A DNA stretch of 16,202 bases. It comes from Chrysochromulina tobinii (Eukaryota > Haptophyta > Prymnesiales > Chrysochromulinaceae). Within the stretch, counting starts at the first letter, position 1. Each line of letters opens with the position of its first letter. The stretch lies in the NCBI GenBank assembly GCA_001275005.1, contig JWZX01002761.1, positions 1-16,202 on the forward strand, in the 5' to 3' direction. Shown here one piece after another: positions 1-7,817 of this stretch. The notes below the pieces were generated by a model that worked only from the letters and a program-made list of their open reading frames with translations, was not told where the DNA came from and did no database searches. The position numbers and the translations under genes were made by a program.

Positions 1-33
1 CCCCCCCCCCCCGGTTTTTAGCCCCCCCCCCCC
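1..33. repeat. Two poly-C tracts at the window edge
   Basis: Two runs of about 12 or more C residues are separated by a short GT-rich stretch. This is simple sequence with no coding signal. Homopolymers of this kind are often unreliable in assemblies, so the exact length should not be trusted. Confidence 0.7.
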
Positions 34-183
34 GAGAAGAGTGCTACCGCGGCTTCCCCGTTAAATTGCCATCTTGCAAGACGCACGACCGTCCCGGGAG
101 ACACAACGTGGAGGGCGCAGACAAAAACAGACACAGATCGGACAGAAGGGAAGCTGCGGAAGAGCGGAACAGCGTAATCCCTA

Positions 184-455
184 GCCGGCTGCGCATGAGA
201 CGCCCTCGCAGACCCCCCCCTTCGCCCGCTCGCGCTTGGCCGGCTGCGCATGTGACGCCCTCGCTCAGTCCGGACCCCTCCGCCCTCTTGTGCTTGGCCG
301 GCTGCCCATGGGACGCTTTCTCAGCCCCCCACCGCCCTCGCACTTGGCCGGCTGCGCAAGGCACGCCCTCTTAGACTCCCTCCATCCTCATGCTTGGCAA
401 GGCACGCCCTCTTAGACCCCCTCCGTCCTCATGCTTGGCCGGCTGCGCCCTCACA
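184..455. repeat. GC-rich minisatellite, units of about 50-58 bp
   Basis: The motif GGCCGGCTGCGC recurs at about 184, 238, 297 (one base changed), 347 and 437. It is usually preceded by a TGCTTG/CGCTTG-like end and followed by a pyrimidine-rich stretch containing GACGCCCTC or CACGCCCTC. A shortened unit lacking the GGCCGGCTGCG part starts near 395. The spacing of 50-58 bp and the indels between units point to an ageing tandem repeat. It begins about 100 bp past the 3' end of the permease gene (stop at 558-560 on the minus strand). Short reading frames across it are low-complexity and were not called. Confidence 0.75.
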
Positions 456-557
456 GGACTACCGCATAACGAGGAGGAGTAGAAGGAAGTGGAGCGTCAC
501 TCTGACAGGTGACTCCACCCGACCTTCACCGCCGGAACGCAGGGCCCTTCCCGTGGC

Positions 558-2606
558 TTATGCCTCGGAGCTCGACTCGGAGCTCACGACAGCCTTCTTC
601 ATCTTCGCGAGCTTCTCGGCCTCGGTCATGGAATCCGCCTCGGTGATCTTGGCGGTCCCCAGCACGTGCGCCGACTGATGCAGGTTCACACCGTTGTCCA
701 TGACGGGGGGCGGCATGCAGCCGCAGCGCTGCATGATGGCGTGAATGATGCAGATGCCGAAGACGGTCGCGTAGCCAACCGCAAAGCGCCATCCCTCGTT
801 CATGCCCGCCGCTGGGAAGCCATCGGCCATCATCTGGTTGACACGAAACTCGGGAGGAGCAGTGCACAACGCGCTCACCTTTTCTCCCCAAGGGAACGTC
901 TCCTTTCCAGTGATACCCGGCTTCGAGTCCGCGATCGATATGGTCAACTGGCCCTTGACCTTCATAATTCCACCCTCGCCGTACACGTTGTTCCACGGAA
1001 AGCCGGCTCCGGTGACCTTGCCGTGCACGTCGACCGGGTTCATGCCGTGCATGAGGCCGATGACCGAAAAGAAGATGGCGACCAGACAGAAGAAGGCAGC
1101 GCGCTCGTAACGATTATCGGTCAGGTCGCACAGGATTTGAGGCAGGATGATCGCCGCGAGGATGCCACTGCCGGCGCCCAAGTTGTGCATGCCGACGTGG
1201 GTGGAGTTTGCGTTGAGCGTAGCCCAGTCGCAGATGAGCATCATGATGCCGATGAAGAAAGCGGGGTAGTGCCGAGGGGCAGCCTCTTCCATTGCCTGCT
1301 GACAAACCATGAGGCCGACAATGAGGAGGATGATACCGATCGAGACGGCGTCCAAAATTTGGAAGATCACGGGGAAGACACCCGCGTTCAGAATGATGAA
1401 GTAGATGAGGGCGTTCCCGATCGAGAAGCCCGAACGCGCGCCGATGATCTTGTGGCGCTTGTGGCCGATGTACACAGTGGTCGGAATGGGCGAGCCCCAG
1501 AAGGCGCCGACGCAGGTGCCCAAGCCGTCGACAATCATCGCCTCGCGCAGATTGTACACGTCGCCAGCGGCGCCGGCGGTTTCGACGAGCTCCATGGTCT
1601 CCACGAAGGAAGCGACCGCCACCGGGAAGACGACCGCAATGAAGCCGTCGACACCTTCCCAGTGGCCGAGCGGGAAAGCCTTCGAGAACATGTTCTTGCC
1701 GGAGTAGTTGTCCCACGCGTCGTTCACCTGCTTGGCCATGAAGGCGTTGTCGCCCGTGTACTTGCCGGCATGGACCCACTTGAAGAACATGCCGGCCAAC
1801 GCGATGAGCAGCGCGCCACCTCCCGAGAGCTTGGGGTACACACCCTTGCCGGCCTCTGCGAAGAAGGCTGTGAAGGCAAGGGCGAGCGGCGCGAGGCCGA
1901 TGATTGGCTCCTTGGCCACTTCCGTTAGCGGCACGAGGGCGAGCCAGACGAAGCCGACCGCCGCCACCGGCGCGTACAGGGCCGCCTTGGCGAAGTGCGG
2001 GCGAACGTCATAGACCGAGCCAGCGATCTCAAAGAGGCCGCCGACGAAGTTGCAGGCGCAGGCGATCTGCCAGGTCTTGATGGCGAAGTCGTCGGCTCCC
2101 ATGCTCGGGTTGGCAGCGAGCAGGGCCGTGCCGATCGGGAGCATCACGTTCCAACACGTAATGAAGCCGGCCGGGGTATTGATGCCATAGGGAAGTGCTG
2201 TCACATCTTGGCGGTTCTCGAAGGTGGCGAGCTTAGCCGCCATCCATCCGTACCAGAGGTTGCCGAAGGCGAGCGCCCAGGCGATGCCCGGGCAGGCACG
2301 GGTCCAGACGATGGCCGTCATAGCCGTCTTGTGGGCTTCGTGATCGGTCGAGCCGAACGGGACCATGAGGGGTGGGATGGCGAACGCCATGACGCCGAGG
2401 ATGCCAATGAGCGACGACATGTTGTCCAAGAAAAGCATGAGCATCGAGTCGAAGTCACGCATCACGAACCACTTGTACTTGAAATCGATCTTCATGAATA
2501 TGGGCGGCGGCATGATGTTGCTTTTGCGGGGTACTAGCTGCACGACAAGGACGTGATGTACCCCCCAGCAACGCCCAAAATCTTGCGAAAGTTTGTGCCG
2601 AAACAT
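558..2606 (-). CDS. NCS2-type nucleobase (purine/pyrimidine) permease
   Basis: This is an integral membrane transporter of the NCS2 (xanthine/uracil permease) superfamily, expected to import a nucleobase or related heterocycle. The 682 residues form about 13 hydrophobic segments. Diagnostic stretches are TALPYGINTPAGF near residue 135 and, further on, a Glu-rich helix (SFVETMELVETAGAAGD). This is followed by GSPIPTTVYIGHKRHK, the pattern of a subgroup I know mainly from bacteria, rather than the classic eukaryotic AzgA motif. The tail (about residues 650-682) is hydrophilic and charged, so probably cytosolic. The first ATG (2606) lies inside a 14-bp direct repeat, whereas Met32 (ATG at 2513-2511) directly precedes the conserved region, so Met32 is the more likely start. 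No intron is visible. It runs the same way as the fusion gene at 3614-6880 but 1 kb away, so this is not an operon. Family is confident; substrate is unknown. Confidence 0.9.
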   Translation of the reverse strand: MFRHKLSQDFGRCWGVHHVLVVQLVPRKSNIMPPPIFMKIDFKYKWFVMRDFDSMLMLFLDNMSSLIGILGVMAFAIPPLMVPFGSTDHEAHKTAMTAIVWTRACPGIAWALAFGNLWYGWMAAKLATFENRQDVTALPYGINTPAGFITCWNVMLPIGTALLAANPSMGADDFAIKTWQIACACNFVGGLFEIAGSVYDVRPHFAKAALYAPVAAVGFVWLALVPLTEVAKEPIIGLAPLALAFTAFFAEAGKGVYPKLSGGGALLIALAGMFFKWVHAGKYTGDNAFMAKQVNDAWDNYSGKNMFSKAFPLGHWEGVDGFIAVVFPVAVASFVETMELVETAGAAGDVYNLREAMIVDGLGTCVGAFWGSPIPTTVYIGHKRHKIIGARSGFSIGNALIYFIILNAGVFPVIFQILDAVSIGIILLIVGLMVCQQAMEEAAPRHYPAFFIGIMMLICDWATLNANSTHVGMHNLGAGSGILAAIILPQILCDLTDNRYERAAFFCLVAIFFSVIGLMHGMNPVDVHGKVTGAGFPWNNVYGEGGIMKVKGQLTISIADSKPGITGKETFPWGEKVSALCTAPPEFRVNQMMADGFPAAGMNEGWRFAVGYATVFGICIIHAIMQRCGCMPPPVMDNGVNLHQSAHVLGTAKITEADSMTEAEKLAKMKKAVVSSESSSEA

Positions 2607-2625
2607 TCCATGTTTGTGCCGAAAC
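2591..2625. promoter_or_regulatory. 14-bp direct repeat at the permease 5' end
   Basis: The sequence GTTTGTGCCGAAAC occurs at 2591-2604 and again, exactly, at 2612-2625, with a period of 21 bp. On the minus strand the two copies flank the first possible ATG of the permease gene. They lie about 80-110 bp upstream of the more likely start at 2513. A regulatory role is an inference from the exactness and position of the repeat. Confidence 0.4.
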
Positions 2626-3613
2626 CGGATTATTTGGTACTGTTTGAGTTAATGACAATCTTCTGTTCTCTGACAACAGATGACTCGGGAGTGCTTGAGG
2701 AATGGAATCAACGCCGCCCCGCGACGGAGGTGCACTCCATCTTCGAAAGGACGGCTCCGCGCTACAGGCTACACACCCTTGGTCAACACAAGAACTGAAA
2801 TACTGAGTATCCAACTGAGTATGAATTTATATTCGAATGCGCGCCGCAAAGAGTGAACGATGCTGATTATGATTTTATGCACTTAAGCTATACAAGGCAC
2901 ATAATCCACAAAATCGCGCATTTCGTCACGTCGGAGTCCGTCCGGTCTAAGAACTCAGAGTGAGACTGAGAGTCGATCGAAACTAACACTGAGGGTAGTA
3001 CCGTGCGTTACGGTCTAGGCCTCCGATCTCGCGGTCAAACTAGAGCACCGGTCCACAGTTAACAGTAAACATATCACGCGGCAGATCTCAAGACACAACA
3101 CGCTCAAAAAGATGCGTCAGATCTCGCGCGCGGATCAGGGAACTTGAATGTATACAGAGTTACAGACAGTGGCACTCAACCGATGGCAGCATTCTGCGGC
3201 CGGGTGGTTCCACTGGGTGATTCATTCGCGCAACGTTCATTCCCGCCGCTTCCAACGCCGCCACCGCCACTACCCCCGGCGCCCTTCGGTGGTTTCAACC
3301 CGCCACAACCATCGATTCCACCGCCGTTTCCAAGGCAGCCGCCGACACCCAGACCACCGCGACTCCCCCAGACCACCACGACACCCAGACCACCGCCCCT
3401 TATCAGCCGTCTCCCCCATTCCCACCGCGACTCACCCCTCCAAGCCGCCCTCCAACGTGCTCACCTAGTCATGAATCCGTTCCGCAGGTTGGGTGTGGGA
3501 GCGTCGCGTGCATTCAAATATGGAGGGTCGCGTGCATCCGCGGATCGGAAAATCACACAGTGGCTGGGTATCCGACCAGCGCAAGATGCACATCGCACAG
3601 CATCCCATTGACT
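2607..3613. other. Intergenic region between permease and fusion gene
   Basis: About 1 kb without a convincing gene. The stretch 2800-2960 is noticeably richer in A and T than its surroundings and includes a short direct repeat (ACTGAGTAT at about 2802 and 2814). It is the likely promoter region of the minus-strand permease. The right half (3235-3440) is proline-codon-like, pyrimidine-rich sequence. The last 130 bp, just past the stop of the fusion gene, carry GTCGCGTGCAT twice (3503-3513 and 3527-3537). A plus-strand frame through 3144-3611 encodes a proline-rich peptide whose tail enters the fusion gene's 3' end. It has no recognisable domain and is not called. Confidence 0.6.
3344..3397. 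repeat. Three imperfect 17-19 bp tandem units
   Basis: GACACCCAGACCACCGC (3344), GACTCCCCCAGACCACCAC (3361) and GACACCCAGACCACCGCC (3380) follow one another directly. They lie in a longer CCG/CCA-rich, strand-asymmetric stretch. Confidence 0.7.
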
Positions 3614-6600
3614 TCATGCATCCACTTCCAGGCCAGCCGCAAGGAGTTGGGCAGCTTCCTCGAAGGGCGCGAGCGGTGCGCGCGAAACACCCGTGCCAAT
3701 CTGCCCGACGCCCGGTTCCTTGTGAGCGATCCCAGTGTTGATGGCAGGGCGGATCGAGCATGCAACGACCAGCGCCGTATCGAGCATCATGGGTACGCCG
3801 CAGAAGTCGAGGCTCGGGATTTGAAGCTCGGGCCACAGACCTTTGTGCGCGTAGATGGCGCACGCCTCTCTCGTGTACTCGATCGCGTCGGCCGCGCTGC
3901 CTCCGACAAAGGCCATGATCGCGGGGGCACATGCCATGGCAGGCGCACCTAGTCCGAGCGCCTCCGTGATCGCAGAGTCTCCAAGGTCGCGGCAGGCATC
4001 CCCCGGCCCGTAGCCGGCGAACCAGACTGCGGAGGGCACCGTCGGAGAGGGCGCCACCTGCCATCGGCCGCCGAGACCAGCCACGCGCACGCCAAACTGT
4101 ACGCCGTTTCGCGCCAAAGCCGAGACGTACGTGCAGTGGGGCACCCCACTAATGGCGTCGAGCGCGAGCTTGCTCGCTCCCATCGCCACGTTGAGACCGA
4201 AGTGCGCATTGCCCGCCATGAAGGCCGCCACGCGCGCCGGCGCGTCAACAGCGACCAGCTGACTCGCTGGCAACGCCATGAGCGTGGGCAGGAGTGCCTG
4301 CAGCAGCAGCGCGGTCAGCGCCTTACACCGATTGTGCCCCTCATCTCCCATCTGCAAGGCATGGCCGAGGGTAGAGCGTATGTCGATACCGCCCTCTGGC
4401 ATGGCCTTCAGCGCCGCATCGAGCGTTGGCCCGAGATCGCTGACCATCCAGCGAAGCCGTTTGAGAACATCTTCCGAGTACGCACCGAAGCGGAGCACCT
4501 TGCCGAGCCCCTCGTTCAGCGAGCAGTACGCCGCCGCGCCGCCGGCAGTGCCGCCGCCATTACTGATGACGAGCACTGGCATCGAGGGGCACACAACACC
4601 TGACATGGGCCCCACAGCACCAGCCTCGTGGCACGGCATCAACTCGATCGAGCCGCTTGCCGCGAGCCTTTCCGCTTCGTCGGCGCTCTCTGCCCAGCCC
4701 TCGAGCAAAATGGCGCCGATGACTGCGCCGCGCATCGGACCGCACATGCCGTTGAAGCCGGTAGCAATCGGAGGGCCCGCGTGCAAGATCGTCCGTCTAC
4801 CCCCTAGGGCTGCGATCACCTCGCGGGCGGGACGGACGCGTACGAGCTTGGGCCGCACGGCTGCCACGAGCGAGCGCGCGCGCTCGTTGGCCGCCGCAAC
4901 CTTTGGGGACGCGAGGAGGAGAGCCGCCGCTTGGCGGGCAGCGGGGCTGGCCTTGAGCGATTCGGGCTGCAGCCTTCCAGACGGCTTCACGGCAGCCGCC
5001 GAAGAGGCCTTGACGCACTGCTCGCCGGCCTCGTCCAGCTCCATCACCCCATGCCCAGCACCATCAACTCCGTCCCCAACGTCGACATCGGCGATATCGA
5101 CGGCGGGCAAAGCAGCAGCCGAGGCGGACTTCACAGCAGCCGGGGCGGACGCATCGTGAATGGAAGGGTGATCGTCAGAGAGCGCAGCGAGCTCCACGCC
5201 ATAAGCGCCGGTGCCAAAGCCGGCTGCGCGCGCGTAACGCCGAAGCGTCACCTCGTCCCACAAGGCGGCAAGGCGCGGCCACCACTCCCCATCACCTTGG
5301 GAGCTTCGGGCCATCGATGGATCAAGTGGCCCCGTGCCCAGCAGCGCGCGTGCGGCGTGCGTCCTGGCCGCATCGAGAGAGCTCAGCTCCGCCTCTCGAA
5401 GTGCAGCCTCCGCGATCCCGGGCGTGCGCACGTCGCTCAGAGCCACCTTAGCGTAGGCGGCGAGGCCTTCTGGAAAGCTTGTCAGCCCAGAAAGCTCCGA
5501 CGCTGCGGCCGCGGGGTCGTGATCGGCGGCGTCCGGGCGACCTCGTCCAACGGCCGCACCCGCCATCTTTGGTAGAGGTACGAAGCTCGGCGCATGGTAC
5601 GTTGCGAGCACCGTGAGGATGGCCGCTTCCTTTGGGGGCGAAGCGTTCGTGGAGAGGTCCTTCGCCGCCGACCACAGCAGCGCGCGCACAGCGGGAGAAG
5701 TGTGCGGTGCCATCAGGTCGATGCGCACGGCGTCAGGCGCGATGGCGAGATAGCGAGGCTCGCCGAGAAGCGCCTTCAGCACGACGGCCTCGTGCACGAG
5801 GTACACTGCGTACAAGTTCGCATCGTCGCGGTCGCCGGTGACTACGTTGGCAGGGTTAACGCGCGCCTTCTCGGGCGCCGGGCGGTGCTCACGGCACCCA
5901 GCCTCCTTAACATCGAGGTAAGCTCTCACCCCACGCACGACTGCAGAGCCCACAAGTACGGCAGGCTGATCGGGATGGTCCATGTTGGCGCGTAGCTCAA
6001 AGCCGCACTGGAGCGTCCCGGAGACGGCGAGCAGCGTACGCCGCGGTGCCGGCGGTGTCGGGACGCTCTTTTCGCCGATCGGGAAGTTGGACGACAGCGA
6101 CGCAATCATGGCTGGAGATGGGGTAGGTGGAAGGCGGTACCCAGACAGGGCGGCGACGACGGCTTCCGAGCGGGCGGCCCAGCCAACGATGGCGCCTTGG
6201 GCCACGACCATCTCAAGCGTGGCCTTCTTGAAGTGCGCAAAATACGATTCGGTCGCATCGGACACGACGAGGCAGTCGTAGCCGCGGTCGTTGGCCTCGC
6301 GAAGCGTTGTTTGGACGCAGACTTCAGTGGTCACGCCGGTGACGAGGAGGTGCGTTATGCCGCGGGCACGCAGCTCGGTGTGCAGCGTCGTGCTGTAGAA
6401 CGCGCCCTTGCCCGGTTTGTGCAGAATCAGCTCGCCCGGGACGGGAGCCACTTCAGGCACAATTGCATTGCCAGGTTCTCCAGCAATCAGGAGTCGGCCA
6501 CGCTCGACCTGTCCATCGAGCACCTCACCGATAGCCGGGCAACGGCGCTTCTTGGCAGAGACCAGGTCCGAGAGGTCTGGTCTGTGCGCTTCCAGCGTAT

Positions 6601-6880
6601 GCACCACGAACAAGCCTGCGCGCCGAGCAGCATGCAGCACCGCAGCAGCGGCTGGAAGTGCTGCTCGCAGCGGCGCAACCTTGTTCCCGAGGGAGTGGCC
6701 GAAGCCACCCACGTCCAAAAAGTCGCGCTGCCAGTCAATCATGAGCAGGGCCACACGTCCCTCCAGAGGGACGGCGAATGGGTAGGGCTCAGCCTCCTCG
6801 ATGCGCATGGTGTGGTAGGAAACTATGCCCGAAGGGCGAAATAGCCGACGAGTTTGCCGACGCTCGCTTTTCGCTCGCAT
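3614..6880 (-). CDS. Fusion: isochorismatase-like cysteine hydrolase + DUF1116 (AllG/YlbE-like)
   Basis: 1088 residues without a visible intron. Residues about 40-245 are an isochorismatase-family amidohydrolase (the family of RutB and biuret hydrolase). Its triad is visible as Asp49 (LMIDWQRDF), Lys155 (HKPGKGAF) and Cys188 (GVTTEVCVQTT). Residues about 661-1088 are a full DUF1116 domain. Its motifs include LHAGPPI, MCGPMRGAVIGA, PCHEAGAVGPMSG (from about 749), LNEGLGKVLRFGAY, QMGDEGHNR (about 843), ARNGVQFG (about 923), GDSAITEALGLG (about 967) and INTGIAHKEPGVGQIG (about 1047). E. coli AllG/YlbE belongs to this family and works with AllF and AllH as oxamate carbamoyltransferase. Residues about 282-385 resemble a gamma-glutamylcyclotransferase/AIG2-like domain (GTLQCGF at 289-294), weakly. 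The rest of the linker is Ala-rich, probably helical, and unassigned. Met25 (6808) fits the family start. The 24 residues before it are Arg-rich and could be a mitochondrial presequence. The hydrolase substrate is not determined. Confidence 0.88.
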   Translation of the reverse strand: MRAKSERRQTRRLFRPSGIVSYHTMRIEEAEPYPFAVPLEGRVALLMIDWQRDFLDVGGFGHSLGNKVAPLRAALPAAAAVLHAARRAGLFVVHTLEAHRPDLSDLVSAKKRRCPAIGEVLDGQVERGRLLIAGEPGNAIVPEVAPVPGELILHKPGKGAFYSTTLHTELRARGITHLLVTGVTTEVCVQTTLREANDRGYDCLVVSDATESYFAHFKKATLEMVVAQGAIVGWAARSEAVVAALSGYRLPPTPSPAMIASLSSNFPIGEKSVPTPPAPRRTLLAVSGTLQCGFELRANMDHPDQPAVLVGSAVVRGVRAYLDVKEAGCREHRPAPEKARVNPANVVTGDRDDANLYAVYLVHEAVVLKALLGEPRYLAIAPDAVRIDLMAPHTSPAVRALLWSAAKDLSTNASPPKEAAILTVLATYHAPSFVPLPKMAGAAVGRGRPDAADHDPAAAASELSGLTSFPEGLAAYAKVALSDVRTPGIAEAALREAELSSLDAARTHAARALLGTGPLDPSMARSSQGDGEWWPRLAALWDEVTLRRYARAAGFGTGAYGVELAALSDDHPSIHDASAPAAVKSASAAALPAVDIADVDVGDGVDGAGHGVMELDEAGEQCVKASSAAAVKPSGRLQPESLKASPAARQAAALLLASPKVAAANERARSLVAAVRPKLVRVRPAREVIAALGGRRTILHAGPPIATGFNGMCGPMRGAVIGAILLEGWAESADEAERLAASGSIELMPCHEAGAVGPMSGVVCPSMPVLVISNGGGTAGGAAAYCSLNEGLGKVLRFGAYSEDVLKRLRWMVSDLGPTLDAALKAMPEGGIDIRSTLGHALQMGDEGHNRCKALTALLLQALLPTLMALPASQLVAVDAPARVAAFMAGNAHFGLNVAMGASKLALDAISGVPHCTYVSALARNGVQFGVRVAGLGGRWQVAPSPTVPSAVWFAGYGPGDACRDLGDSAITEALGLGAPAMACAPAIMAFVGGSAADAIEYTREACAIYAHKGLWPELQIPSLDFCGVPMMLDTALVVACSIRPAINTGIAHKEPGVGQIGTGVSRAPLAPFEEAAQLLAAGLEVDA

Positions 6881-7117
6881 GAGTCTCGCTCATTTTAAGT
6901 TATGTCATGAAACACCTCCCGAGTTATCCGAGGAGGCTCTCCGCTCACCTCCGGCCCCTCGGTGTGGTACGACGCCAGATTCAACTTGAACTTGAACCCG
7001 GTGTCTTTTCACCGTCTCGAGACTTGAACTTCATACAGTACAAGACACGATATTAATGCGCGACTTTTTGGAAACGAGACCGACGCGGGTACCGGACGGT
7101 TTTGGTCGGCTGCGTGC
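6881..7117. promoter_or_regulatory. Short divergent intergenic region
   Basis: 237 bp separate the fusion gene (minus) from the small plus-strand ORF, so it may hold both promoters. It contains one copy of a diverged direct repeat (6899-6946) and short TTGAAC repeats at about 6984-6996. A small perfect stem, CGGTG/CACCG, sits around a TCTTTT loop near 6999-7014. No specific promoter element can be named. Confidence 0.35.
6899..6946 (+). repeat. Direct repeat, copy A (about 48 bp)
   Basis: It starts GTTATGTCATG and ends GAGGAGGCTCTCCGCTC. It matches copy B at 7574-7622 over its whole length with substitutions and a few single-base gaps (about three quarters of positions by hand alignment). 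A further shared GGTGTGGT plus TACGACGC follows both copies at slightly different spacing. Confidence 0.65.
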
Positions 7118-7543
7118 ATGGTCGCAGCAACTGAGGCAGCGCTAGAAGAAATGCAGCGCAAGCGCATGTGGAAGCGGGTCAGACTGAGCACCCTTGCGTC
7201 GTTTTCGTTTTTCTGCTACACGCTCAGCAAGATGAATCCCGACGACCGAGATGCGATGTGGGAACGAACTGTGGCATGGGCAGAAAACATTACCTTGAGT
7301 GCCACAACAGCGCATTGTGTCGATTTGATCACTCCATCCTGCATCATTACATCACTGGTTGACACAGTATATGCTATATTCGGGAACGAGAATATCTTGA
7401 AGGGCCTCTTCGGAGCGCTGGCGTGCAAGCTGGGGGCCAGATTCTTTCGCCGACGCATCGAAAAGAGGCAGAAAGAAGAGGAGGAGGAACAAGCGAAAAC
7501 AGCCGCAACGAAAGGCAACAAAAAGAGCAAGAAGACGAATTGA
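7118..7543 (+). CDS. Small hypothetical protein with basic C-terminus
   Basis: 141 residues; not recognised. The N-terminus has a helical, charged stretch (EAALEEMQRKRMWKR), then a short hydrophobic segment (about residues 27-38). The centre is mixed, with three cysteines (ATTAHCVD, TPSCIIT, GALACKLG). The end is a Glu run followed by a Lys-rich tail (KGNKKSKKTN), typical of a disordered or nucleic-acid-binding tail. Its base composition is less GC-rich than the flanking genes. It could be a genuine small gene divergent from the fusion gene, or a chance frame. Its ATG context and its position between two repeat copies are the only external hints. Confidence 0.4.
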   Translation: MVAATEAALEEMQRKRMWKRVRLSTLASFSFFCYTLSKMNPDDRDAMWERTVAWAENITLSATTAHCVDLITPSCIITSLVDTVYAIFGNENILKGLFGALACKLGARFFRRRIEKRQKEEEEEQAKTAATKGNKKSKKTN

Positions 7544-7573
7544 GAGAGCACTCTCCTGGGTAGAGCTTGAGCG

Positions 7574-7622
7574 GTTATGTCGTGGAAACGCTCCCAACTT
7601 CTCTGAGGAATGCTCTCCGCTC
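7574..7622 (+). repeat. Direct repeat, copy B (about 49 bp)
   Basis: It starts GTTATGTCGTGG and ends TGCTCTCCGCTC. It lies 31 bp past the stop of the small ORF and pairs with copy A at 6899-6946 in the same orientation, 675 bp apart. Confidence 0.65.
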
Positions 7623-7800
7623 CCCTTGGTGTGGTGAACAGAAATACGACGCTACTCTTTGCTCGGGTGACTCACGTGTGATACGTAGTGGGTATAGGCT
7701 CTCCCCCCGGGCGGGATGTGGCATGTGCTCAAGTCGTGCGTACAAGTAAGTTGGATAAACCCGCGGATCCCGCGAAACGGTTCTCGAGTCTACCGATGCC

Positions 7801-7817
7801 TTGACTTGACTTGACTT
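7801..7817 (+). repeat. TTGAC short tandem repeat
   Basis: Three consecutive TTGAC units plus a TT remainder. A simple microsatellite. Confidence 0.8.

Noticed and set aside
184-455. CRISPR-like array
   Set aside because: Units are adjacent variants of one long sequence with no unique spacers, and the context is eukaryotic.
666-1928. Long plus-strand open frame opposite the permease
   Set aside because: It is the antisense shadow of a confident membrane protein: Asp/His/Arg-rich, no hydrophobic or domain pattern.
3144-3611. Plus-strand proline-rich 155-residue frame
   Set aside because: Its content comes from a CCG/CCA simple repeat, and its tail reaches the 3' end of the fusion gene. No start context or domain supports a gene.
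558-6880. Bacterial operon of permease and hydrolase
   Set aside because: The genes are 1 kb apart with an AT-richer promoter-like gap, no Shine-Dalgarno sites were noted, and the surrounding sequence is eukaryotic in style.
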